Source: Clusia tigrina (lineage: Eukaryota; Arthropoda; Insecta; Diptera; Clusiidae). Taken from it: a DNA stretch of 64,000 bases. Where the stretch lies: contig OV050032.1 in the NCBI GenBank assembly GCA_920105625.2, positions 114,870,542 to 114,934,541 of the forward strand. The letters run 5' to 3'. A program made the position numbers and the translations under genes. This document shows, piece by piece, positions 12,641-23,960 of this stretch. Numbering within the stretch: position 1 is the stretch's first letter; each line of letters begins with the position of its first letter. Below the pieces are notes generated by a model. It was given only the letters and a program-made list of their open reading frames with translations. It searched no databases and had not been told where the DNA came from.

Positions 12641-15600
12641 TTCTATACGGTATGTCCTACACCTATCAAAGTTTGCAACATACAAATGCTTGTATCTTTT
12701 TACTGGAGCGTCATAAAACCTTGAAATTTTGTAACAATGAAGTACCCGAGCCTCTTGTCAATTTAAGCTATCGCTCAAAGCTATGCTACCCTAGAGTCCC
12801 AAATCAAACAGTGATAAACCTTCAAACGCCCCTAACTTCTTTACGGTACGTCCGACACATATCAAAGTTTGTAACATACAAATGCTTGTAACTTTTTACT
12901 GGAGCGTCATAAAACAATGAAATTTTGTAACAATAAAGTACTCGAGCATCTTGTCAATTTAAGCTATCGCTCAAAGCTATGCTATCCTTGAGTCCTAAAT
13001 CAAACACTGATAAATTTTCAAATGGTCCTAACTTCTATACGGTATGTCCTACACCTATCAAAGTTTGCAACATACAAATGCTTGTATATTTTTACTGGAG
13101 CGTCATAAAACCTTGAAATTTTGTTACAATGAAGCACCCGAGCCTCTTGTCAATTTAAGCTATCGCTCAAAGCTATGCTACCCTTGAGTCCCAAATCAAA
13201 CACTGATAAAACTTCAAATGGCCCTAACTTCTGTACGGTACGTCCTACACCTATCAAAGTTTGCAACATACAAATGCTTGTAACTTTTTACTGGAGCGTC
13301 ATAAAACCTTGAAATTTTGTAACAATGAAGTACCCGAGCCTCTTGTCAATTTAAGTTATCGCTCAAAGCTATGCTACCCTAGAGTCCCAAATCAAACACT
13401 GATAAAACTTCAAACGCCCCTAACTTCTTTACGGTACGTCCTACACCTATCAAAGTTTGCAACATACAAATGCTTGTAACTTTTTACTGGAGCGTCATAA
13501 AACCTTGAAATTTTGTAACAATAAAGTACTCGAGCTTCTTGTCAATTTAAGCTATTGCTCAAAACTATGCTACCCTAGAGTCCCAAATCAAACACTGATA
13601 AAACTTCAAACGCCCCTAACTTCTTTACGGTACGTCCTACACCTATCAAAGTTTGCAACATACAAATGCTAGTAACTTTTTACTGGAGCGTCATAAAACC
13701 TTGAAATTTTGTAACAATAAAGTATTCGAGCCTCTTGTCAATTTAGGCCATCGCTCAAAGCTATGCTGACCTTGAGTCCCAAATCAAACACTGATAAAAC
13801 TTCAAATGGCCCTAACTTTTATACGGTACGTCCTACACCTATCAAAGTTTGCAACATACAAATGCTTGTATTTTTTTACTGGAGCGTTATAAAACCTTGA
13901 AATTTTGTAACAATGAAGTACCCGAGCCTCTTGTCAATTTAAGCTATCGCTCAAAGCTATGCTACCCTTGAGTCCCAAATCAAACACTGATAAAACTTCA
14001 AATGGCCCTAGCTTCTATACGGTACGTCCTACACCTATCAAAGTTTGCAACATACAAATGCTTGTAACTTTTTATTGGAGCGTCATAAAACCTTGAAATT
14101 TTGTAACAATGAAGTACTCGAGCCTCTTGTCAATTTAAGATATCGCTCAAAGCTATGCTACCCTAGAGTCCCAAATCAAACACTGATAAACCTTCAAACG
14201 CTCCTAACTTCTTTACGGTACGTCCGACACATATCAAAGTTTGTAACATACAAATGCTTGTAACTTTTTACTGGAGCGTCATAAAACAATGAAATTTTGT
14301 AACAATAAAGTACTCGAGCATCTTGTCAATTTAAGCTATCGCTCAAAGCTATGCTATCCTTGAGTCCCAAATCAAACACTGATAAAACTTCAAATGGCCC
14401 TAACTTTTATACGGTATGTCCTACACCTATCAAAGTTTGCAACATACAAATGCTTGTATCTTTTTACTGGAGCGTCATAAAACCTTGAAATTTTGTAACA
14501 ATGAAGTACCCGAGCCTCTTGTCAATTTAAGCTATCGCTCAAAGCAATGCTACCCTAGAGTCCCAAATCAAACACTGATAAAACTTCAAACGCCCCTAAC
14601 TTCTTTACGGTACGTCCTACACCTATCAAAGTTTGCAACATACAAATGCTTGTAACTTTTTACTGGAGCGTCATAAAACCTTGAAATTTTGTAACAATAA
14701 AGTACTCGAGCATCTTGTCAATTTAAGCTATCGCTCAAAGCTATGCTACCCTTGAGTCCCAAATCAAACACTGATAAAACTTCAAATGGCCCTAACTTCT
14801 GTACGGTACGTCCTACACCTATCAAAGTTTGCAACATACAAATGCTTGTAACTTTTTACTGGAGCGTCATAAAACCTTGAAATTTTGTAACAATGAAGTA
14901 CCCGAGCCTCTTGTCAATTTAAGTTATCGCTCAAAGCTATGCTACCCTAGAGTCCCAAATCAAACACTGATAAAACTTCAAACGCCCCTAACTTCTTTAC
15001 GGTACGTCCTACACCTATCAAAGTTTGCAACATACAAATGCTTGTAACTTTTTACTGGAGCGTCATAAAACCTTGAAATTTTGTAACAATAAAGTATTCG
15101 AGCCTCTTGTCAATTTAGGCCATCGCTCAAAGCTATGCTGACCTTGAGTCCCAAATCAAACACTGATAAAACTTCAAATGGCCCTAACTTTTATACGGTA
15201 CGTCCTACACCTATCAAAGTTTGCAACATACAAATGCTTGTATTTTTTTACTGGAGCGTTATAAAACCTTGAAATTTTGTAACAATGAAGTACCCGAGCC
15301 TCTTGTCAATTTAAGCTATCGCTCAAAGCTATGCTACCCTTGAGTCCCAAATCAAACACTGATAAAACTTCAAATGGCCCTAGCTTCTATACGGTACGTC
15401 CTACACCTATCAAAGTTTGCAACATACAAATGCTTGTAACTTTTTATTGGAGCGTCATAAAACCTTGAAATTTTGTAACAATGAAGTACTCGAGCCTCTT
15501 GTCAATTTAAGATATCGCTCAAAGCTATGCTACCCTTGAGTCCCAAATTAAACACTGATAAAACTTCAAATGGCCCTAACTTCTATACGGTAAGTCCTAC

Positions 15601-18050
15601 ACCTATCAAAGTTTGCAACATACAAATGCTTGTATCTTTTTACTGGAGCGTCATAAACCCTTGAAATTTTGTAACAATAAAGTACTCGAGCATCTTATCA
15701 ATTGAAGCTATCGCTCAAAGCTATGCTATCCTTGAGTCCCAAGTCAAACACTGATAAAACTTCAAATGTCCCTAACTTCTATACGGTATGTCCTACACCT
15801 ATCAAAGTTTGCAACATACAAATGCTTGTATCTTTTTACTGGAGCGTCATAAAACCTTGAAATTTTGTGACAATAAAGTACTCGAGCCTCTTGTCAATTT
15901 AAGCCATCGCTCAAAGCTATGCTACCCTAGAGTCCCAAATCAAACACTGATAAACCTTCAAACGCTCCTAACTTCTTTACGGTACGTCCGACACATATCA
16001 AAGTTTGTAACATACAAATGCTTGTAACTTTTTACTGGAGCGTCATAAAACAATGAAATTTTGTAACAATAAAGTACTCGAGCATCTTGTCAATTTAAGC
16101 TATCGCTCAAAGCTATGCTATCCTTGAGTCCCAAATCAAACACTGATAAAACTTCAAATGGCCCTAACTTTTATACGGTATGTCCTACACCTATCAAAGT
16201 TTGCAACATACAAATGCTTGTATCTTTTTACTGGAGCGTCATAAAACCTTGAAATTTTGTAACAATGAAGTACCCGAGCCTCTTGTCAATTTAAGCTATC
16301 GCTCAAAGCAATGCTACCCTAGAGTCCCAAATCAAACACTGATAAACCTTCAAACGCCCCTAACTTCTTTACGGCACGTCCGACACATATCAAAGTTTGT
16401 AACATACAAATGCTTGTAACTTTTTACTGGAGCGTCATAAAACAATGAAATTTTGTAACAATAAAGTACTCGAGCATCTTGTCAATTTAAGCTATCGCTC
16501 AAAGCTATGCTATCCTTGAGTCCCAAATCAAACACTGATAAAACTTCAAATGGACCTAACTTCTATACGGTATGTCCTACACCTATCAAAGTTTGCAACA
16601 TACAAATGCTTGTATCTTTTTACTGGAGCGTTATAAAACCTTGAAATTTTGTTACAATGAAGCACCCGAGCCTCTTGTCAATTTAAGCTATCGCTCAAAG
16701 CTATGCTACCCTTGAGTCCCAAATCAAACACTGATAAAACTTCAAATGGCCCTAACTTCTGTACGGTACGTCCTACACCTATCAAAGTTTGCAACATACA
16801 AATGCTTGTAACTTTTTACTGGAGCGTCATAAAACCTTGAAATTTTGTAACAATGAAGTACCCGAGCCTCTTGTCAATTTAAGTTATCGCTCAAAGCTAT
16901 GCTACCCTAGAGTCCCAAATCAAACACTGATTAAACTTCAAACGCCCCTAACTTCTTTACGGTACGTCCTACACCTATCAAAGTTTGCAACATACAAATG
17001 CTTGTAACTTTTTACTGGAGCGTCATAAAACCTTGAAATTTTGTAACAATAAAGTACTCGAGCTTCTTGTCAATGTAATCTATTGCTCAAAACTATGCTA
17101 CCCTAGAGTCCCAAATCAAACACTGATAAAACTTCAAACGCCCCTAACTTCTTTACGGAACGTCCTACACCTATCAAAATTTGCAACATACAAATGCTTG
17201 TATCTTTTTACTGGAGCGTCATAAAACCTTGAAATTTTGTAACAATAAAGTATTCGAGCCTCTTGTCAATTTAGGCCATCGCTCAAAGCTATGCTGACCT
17301 TGAGTCCCAAATCAAACACTGATAAAACTTCAAATGGCCCTAACTTCTATACGGTACGTCCTACACCTATCAAAGTTTGCAACATACAAATGCTTGTATC
17401 TTTTTACTGGAGCGTCATAAAACCTTGAAATTTTGTAACAATGAAGTACCCGAGCCTCTTGTCAATTTAAGCCTTCGCTCAAAGCTATGCTACCCTTGAA
17501 TCCCAAATCAAACACTGATAAAACTTCAAAAGGCCCTAACTTCTATACGGTACGTCCTACGCCTATCAAAGTTTGCAACATACAAATGCTTGTAACTTTT
17601 TATTGGAGCGTCATAAAACCTTGAAATTTTGTAACAATGAAGTACTCGAGCCTCTTGTCAATTTAAGATATCGCTCAAAGCTATGCTACCCTTGAGTCCC
17701 AAATCAAACACTGATAAAACTTCAAATGGCCCTAACTTCTATACGGTATGTCCTACACCTATCAAAGTTTGCAACATACAAATGCTTGTATCTTTTTACT
17801 GGAGCGTCATAAACCCTCGAAATTTTGTGACAATAAAGTACTCGAGCATCTTATCAATTTAAGTCATCGCTCAAAGCTATGCTATCCTTGAGTCCCAAAT
17901 CAAACACTGATAAAACTTCAAATGGCCCTAACTTCTATACGGTATGTCCTACACCTATCAAAGTTTGCAACATACAAATGCTTGTATCTTTTTACTGGAG
18001 CGTCATAAAACCTTGAAATTTTGTAACAATAAAGTACTCGAGCCTCTTGT
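12641..18050 (+). repeat. Satellite domain B, copy 1
   Basis: The monomer set changes here. Diagnostic variants are ctgataaacc, gtccgacacatatc with tttgtaac, the following cataaaacaatg monomer, gttacaatgaagcac, ttctgtacgg, tattgctcaaaact and gctagcttct-like changes such as ccctagcttct. Pairs of cataaaacaatg monomers lie 392 bp apart (about 16049 and 16441). The block reappears at about 41.2-46.1 kb and in part at about 53.4-54.9 kb. About 27 monomers are present and there is no gene. Confidence 0.8.
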
Positions 18051-18428
18051 CAATTTAGGCCATCGCTCAAAGATATGCTACCCTTGAGTCCCTAATAAAA
18101 CATTGATAAAACTTCAAACGCCCCTAACTTCTTTACGGTACGTCCTACACATATCAAAGTTTGCAACATACAAATGCTTGTAACTTTTTACTGGAGCGTC
18201 ATAAAACCTTGAAATTTTGTAACAGTGAAGTACCCGAGCCTCTTGTCAATTTAAGCTATCGCTCAAAGCTATGCTACCCTTGAGTCCCAAATCAAACACT
18301 GATATAACTTCAAACGCCCCTAACTTCTTTACGGTACGTCCTACACATATCAAAGTTTGCAACATACAAATGCTTGTAACTTTTTACTGGAACGTCATAA
18401 AACCTTGAAATTTTGTAACAATGAAGTA

Positions 18429-18624
18429 CCCGAGCCTCTTGTCAATTTAAGCTATCGCTCAAAGCTATGCTACCCTTGAGTCCCAAATCAAACACTGATA
18501 AAACTTCAAACGCCCCTAACTTCTTTACGGTACGTCCTACACATATCAAAGTTTGCAACATACAAATGCTTGTAACTTTTTACTGGAGCGTCATAAAACC
18601 TTGAAATTTTGTAACAGTGAAGTA
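18429..18624 (+). repeat. Reference 196-bp monomer
   Basis: This near-consensus copy serves as a map of the unit. It has 76 G+C bases in 196 (about 39%) and six CpGs: in cccgag, tatcgctc, aacgcccc, two in acggtacgtcc, and gagcgtc. Positions 21-27 and 34-40 carry a direct repeat of aagctat 13 bp apart. Positions 133-146 hold an inverted repeat. The 3' end is the most AT-rich part, with a five-T run and gaaattttgtaac. Variable sites elsewhere in the array are cccgag/ctcgag (1-6), aagcta/aagtta/aagata/aggcca (21-26), cccttgag/ccctagag, aacgcccc/aatgcccc/aatggccc, ctttacgg/ctatacgg, tacgtcc/tatgtcc, tttgcaac/ttggcaac, gtaac/gtatc and aataaag/aatgaag/cagtgaag. Since 196 is not a multiple of three, every reading frame shifts at each monomer boundary. 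Confidence 0.95.
18561..18574. other. Short inverted repeat present in nearly every monomer
   Basis: The sequence tacaa-atgc-ttgta has perfect 5-bp arms around a 4-bp loop. It lies at monomer positions 133-146 and is one of the least variable stretches of the unit; the tttgcaac/ttggcaac variation just upstream leaves most of it intact, although the ttggcaacattc monomers change the left arm to ttcaa. Short dyads are known in centromeric satellites that lack CENP-B boxes. A structural role here is inference only. Confidence 0.5.
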
Positions 18625-20387
18625 CCCGAGCCTCTTGTCAATTTAAGATATCGCTCAAAGCTATGCTACCCTTAAGTCCCAAATCAAACGCTGATAAAAC
18701 TTCAAACGCCCCTAACTTCTTTACGGTACGTCCTACATATATCAAAGTTTGCAACATACAAATATTTGTAACTTTTTACTGGATCGTCATAAAACCTTGA
18801 AATTTTGTAACAATAAAGTACCCGAGCCTCTTGTCAATATAAGTTATCGCTCAAAGCTATGCTACCCTTGGGTCCCAAATCAAACACTGATAAAACTTCA
18901 AACGCCCCTAACTTCTATACGGTACGTCCTACACCTATCAAAGTTGGCAACATTCAAATGCTTGTAACTTTTTACTGGAGCGTCATAAAACCTTGAAATT
19001 TTGTAACAATAAAGTACTCGAGCCTCTTGTCAATTTAAGCTATCGCTCAAAGCTATGCTACCCTTGGGCCCCAAATCAAACACTGATAAAACTTCAAATG
19101 GCCCTAACTTCTATACGGTACGTCCTACACCTATCAAAGTTTGCAACATACAAATGCTTGTATCTTTTTACTGGAGCGTCATAAAATCTTGAAATTTTGT
19201 AACAATGAAGTACCCGAGCCTATTGTCAATTTAAGCTATCGCTCAAAGCTATGCTACCCTTGAGTCCCAAATCAAACACTGATAAAACTTCAAATGCCCC
19301 TAACTTCTTTACGGTACGTCCTACACATATCAAAGTTTGCAACATACAAATGCTTGTAACTTTTTACTGGAGCGTCATAAAACCTTGAAATTTTGTAACA
19401 GTGAAGTACCCGAGCCTCTTGTCAATTTAAGCTATCGCTCAAAGCTATGCTACCCTTAAGTCCCAAATCAAACGCTGATAAAACTTCAAACGCCCCTAAC
19501 TTCTTTACGATACGTCCTACATATATAAAAGTTTGCAACATACAAATGTTTGTAACTTTTTACTGGAGCGTCATAAAACCTTGAAATTTTGTAACAATAA
19601 AGTACCCGAGCCTCTTGTCAATATAAGTTATCGCTCAAAGCTATGCTACCCTTGGGTCCCAAATCAAACACTGATAAAACTTCAAACGCCCCTAACTTCT
19701 ATACGGTACGTCCTACACCTATCAAAGTTGGCAACATTCAAATGCTTGTAACTTTTTACTGGAGCGTCATAAAACCTTGAAATTTTGTAACAATAAAGTA
19801 CTCGAGCCTCTTGTCAATTTAAGCTATCGCTCCAAACTATGCTACCCTGAGTCCCAAATCAAACACTGATAAAGCTTCAAACGCCCCTAACTTCTTTACT
19901 GTACGTCCTACACCTATCAAAGTTTACAACATACAAATGCTTGTAACTTTTTACTGGAGCGTCATAAAACCTTGAAATTTTGTAACAATAAAGTACTCGA
20001 GCCTCTTGTCAATTTAAGCTATCGCTCAAAACTATGCTACCCTAGAGTCCCAAATCAAACACTGATAAAACTTCAAACGCCCCTAACTTTTTTACGGTAC
20101 GTCCTACACCTATCAAAGTTTGCAACATACAAATGCTTGTAACTTTTTACTGGAGCGTCATAAAACCTTGAAATTTTGTAACAATGAAGTACCCGAGCCT
20201 CTTGTCAATTTAAGCCATCGCTCAAAGCTATGCTACCCTTGAGTCCCAAATCAAACAATGATAAAACTTCAAACGCCCCTAACTTCTTTACGGTACGTCC
20301 TACACATATCAAAGTTTGCAACATACAAATGCTTGTAACTTTTTACTGGAGCGTCATAAAACCTTGAAATTTTGTAACAATAAAGTA

Positions 20388-22151
20388 CTCGAGCCTCTTG
20401 TCAATTTAGGCCATCGCTCAAAGATATGCTACCTTTGAGTCCCAAATAAAACACTGATAAAACTTCAAACGCCCCTAACTTCTTTACGGTACGTCCTACA
20501 CATATCAAAGTTTGCAACATACAAATGCTTGTAACTTTTTACTGGAGCGTCATAAAACCTTGAAATTTTGTAACAGTGAAGTACCCGAGCCTCTTGTCAA
20601 TTTAAGCTATCGCTCAAAGCTATGCTACCCTTGAGTCCCAAATCAAACACTGATATAACTTCCAACGCCCCTAACTTCTTTACGGTACGTCCTACACATA
20701 TCAAAGTTTGCAACATACAAATACTTGTAACTTTTTACTGGAACGTCATAAAACCTTGAAATTTTGTAACAATGAAGTACCCGAGCCTCTTGTCAATTTA
20801 AGCTATCGCTCAAAGCTACGCTACACTTGAGTCCCAAATCAAACACTGATAAAACTTCAAACGCCCCTAACTTCTTTACGGTACGTAATACACATATCAA
20901 AGTTTGCAACATACAAATGCTTGTAACTTTTTACTGGAGCGTCATAAAACCTTGAAATTTTGTAACAGTGAAGAACCCGAGCCTCTTGTCAATTTAAGCT
21001 ATCGCTCAAAGCTATGCTACCCTTGAGTCCCAAATCAAACGCTGATAAAACTTCAAACGCCCCTAACTTCTTTACGGTACGTCCTACATATATCAAAGTT
21101 TGCAACATACAAATGCTTGTAACTTTTTACTGGAGCGTCATAAAACCTTGAAATTTTGTAACAGTGAAGTACCCGAGCCTCTTGTCAATTTAAGCTATCG
21201 CTCAAAGCTATGCTACCCTTGAGTCCCAAATCAAACGCTGATAAAACTTCAAACGCCCCTAACTTCTTTACGGTACGTCCTACACATATCAAAGTTTGCA
21301 ACATACAAATGCTTGTAACTTTTTACTGGAGCGTCATAAAACCTTGAAATTTTGTAACAATAAAGTACTCGAGCCTCTTGTCAATTTAGGCCATCGCTCA
21401 AAGATATGCTACCCTTGAGTCCCTAATAAAACATTGATAAAACTTCAAACGCCACTAACTTCTTTACGGTACGTCCTACACATATCAAAGTTTGCAACAT
21501 ACAAATGCTTGTAACTTTTTACTGGAGCGTCATAAAACCTTGAAATTTTGTAACAGTGAAGTACCCGAGCCTCTTGTCAATTTAAGCTATCGCTCAAAGC
21601 TATGCTACCCTTGAGTCCCAAATCAAACATTGATATAACTTCAAACGCCCCTAACTTCTTTACGGTACGTCCTACACATATCAAAGTTTGCAACATACAA
21701 ATGCTTGTAACTTTTTACTGGAACGTCATAAAACCTTGAAATTTTGTAACAATGAAGTACCCGAGCCTCTTGTCAATATAAGTTATCGCTCAAAGCTATG
21801 CTACCCTTGGGTCCCAAATCAAACACTGATAAAACTTCAAACGCCCCTAACTTCTATACGGTACGTCCTACACCTATCAAAGTTGGCAACATTCAAATGC
21901 TTGTAACTTTTTACTGGAGCGTCATAAAACCTTGAAATTTTGTAACAATAAAGTACTCGAGCCTCTTGTCAATTTAAGTTATCGCTCAAAGCTATGCTAC
22001 CCTTGGGTCCCAAAACAAACACTGATAAAACTTCAAACGCCCCTAACTTCTATACGGTACGTCCTACACCTATCAAAGTTTGCAACATACAAATGCTTGT
22101 AACTTTTTACTGGAGCGTCATAAAACCTTGAAATTTTGTAACAATAAAGTA
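20388..22151 (+). repeat. C-family 9-mer unit, copy 1 (1764 bp)
   Basis: Markers in order are cccaaataaaacactg, acttccaacg, gtacgtaatacac, cagtgaagaa, catatatc, ccctaataaaacattg, gatataact and the tcaatataagtta/cttgggtccc monomer. All recur 1764 bp (9 x 196) downstream. Confidence 0.85.
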
Positions 22152-23790
22152 CTCGAGCCTCTTGTCAATTTAGGCCATCGCTCAAAGATATGCTACCCTT
22201 GAGTCCCAAATAAAACACTGATAAAACTTCAAACGCCCCTAACTTCTTTACGGTACGTCCTACACATATCAAAGTTTGCAACATACAAATGCTTGTAACT
22301 TTTTACTGGAGCGTCATAAAACCTTGAAATTTTGTAACAGTGAAGTACCCGAGCCTCTTGTCAATTTAAGCTATCGCTCAAAGCTATGCTACCCTTGAGT
22401 CCCAAATCAAACACTGATATAACTTCCAACGCCCCTAACTTCTTTACGGTACGTCCTACACATATCAAAGTTTGCAACATACAAATGCTTGTAACTTTTT
22501 ACTGGAACGTCATAAAACCTTGAAATTTTGTAACCATGAAGTACCCGAGCCTCTTGTCAATTTAAGCTATCGCTCAAAGCTATGCTACCCTTGAGTCCCA
22601 AATCAAACACTGATAAAACTTCAAACGCCCCTAACTTCTTTACGGTACGTAATACACATATCAAAGTTTGCAACATACAAATGCTTGTAACTTTTTACTG
22701 GAGCGTCATAAAACCTTGAAATTTTGTAACAGTGAAGAAGCCGAGCCTCTTGTCAATTTAAGCTATCGCTCAAAGCTATGCTACCCTTGAGTCCCAAATC
22801 AAACGCTGATAAAACTTCAAACGCCCCTAACTTCTTTACGGTACGTCCTACATATATCAAAGTTTGCAACATACAAATGCTTGTAACTTTTTACTGGAGC
22901 GTCATAAAACCTTGAAATTTTGTAACAGTGAAGTACCCGAGCCTCTTGTCAATTTAAGCTATCGCTCAAAGCTATGCTACCCTTGAGTCCCAAATCAAAC
23001 GCTGATAAAACTTCAAACGCCCCTAACTTCTTTACGGTACGTCCTACACATATCAAAGTTTGCAACATACAAATGCTTGTAACTTTTTACTGGAGCGTCA
23101 TAAAACCTTGAAATTTTGTAACAATAAAGTACTCGAGCCTCTTGTCAATTTAGGCCATCGCTCAAAGATATGCTACCCTTGAGTCCCTAATAAAACATTG
23201 ATAAAACTTCAAACGCCCCTAACTTCTTTACGGTACGTCCTACACATATCAAAGTTTGCAACATACAAATGCTTGTAACTTTTTACTGGAGCGTCATAAA
23301 ACCTTGAAATTTTGTAACAGTGAAGTACCCGAGCCTCTTGTCAATTTAAGCTATCGCTCAAAGCTATGCTACCCTTGAGTCCCAAATCAAACACTGATAT
23401 AACTTCAAACGCCCCTAACTTCTTTACGGTACGTCCTACACATATCAAAGTTTGCAACATACAAATGCTTGTAACTTTTTACTGGAACGTCATAAAACCT
23501 TGAAATTTTGTAACAATGAAGTACCCGAGCCTCTTGTCAATATAAGTTATCGCTCAAAGCTATGCTACCCTTGGGTCCCAAATCAAACACTGATAAAACT
23601 TCAAACGCCCCTAACTTCTATACGGTACGTCCTACACCTATCAAAGTTGGCAACATTCAAATGCTTGTAACTTTTTACTGGAGCGTCATAAAACCTTGAA
23701 ATTTTGTAACAATAAAGTACTCGAGCCTCTTGTCAATTTAAGTTATCGCCCAAAGCTATGCTACCCTTGGGCCCCAAATCAAACACTGAT
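22152..23790 (+). repeat. C-family 9-mer unit, copy 2 (partial)
   Basis: This unit repeats 20388-22151 at exactly 1764 bp, including the rare gtacgtaatacac and acttccaacg changes. Agreement ends near 23790, where the copy carries gggcccc and aatggccc instead of aacgcccc and then joins a cctattgtc monomer like the one at 19219. The copy therefore falls short of a full nine monomers. Confidence 0.8.
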
Positions 23791-23960
23791 AAAACTTCAA
23801 ATGGCCCTAACTTCTATACGGTACGTCCTACACCTATCAAAGTTTGCAACATACAAATGCTTGTATCTTTTTACTGGAGCGTCATAAAACCTTGAAATTT
23901 TGTAACAATGAAGTACCCGAGCCTATTGTCAATTTAAGCTATCGCTCAAAGCTATGCTAC

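Larger units (their letters stand above)
18051..23960 (+). repeat. Satellite domain C
   Basis: Diagnostic variants are gtaacagtgaagtac, tcaaagatatgc, ccctaataaaacattg, gatataact, catatatcaaag, tcaatataagtta and cccttgggtccc. The marker ccctaataaaacattg occurs near 18091, 21422 and 23186; the cctattgtc marker occurs at 19219 and 23922. A 4-mer spacing (784 bp) relates about 18600-18980 to 19385-19765, seen in the cttaagtccc marker at 18671 and 19455. This family does not occur elsewhere in the window. About 30 monomers are present and there is no gene. Confidence 0.8.

Noticed and set aside
18829..18850. Domain C as a separate satellite family
   Set aside because: The C monomers keep all the landmarks, length and orientation of the common monomer and differ only at scattered sites. 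They are a subfamily, not a different repeat.
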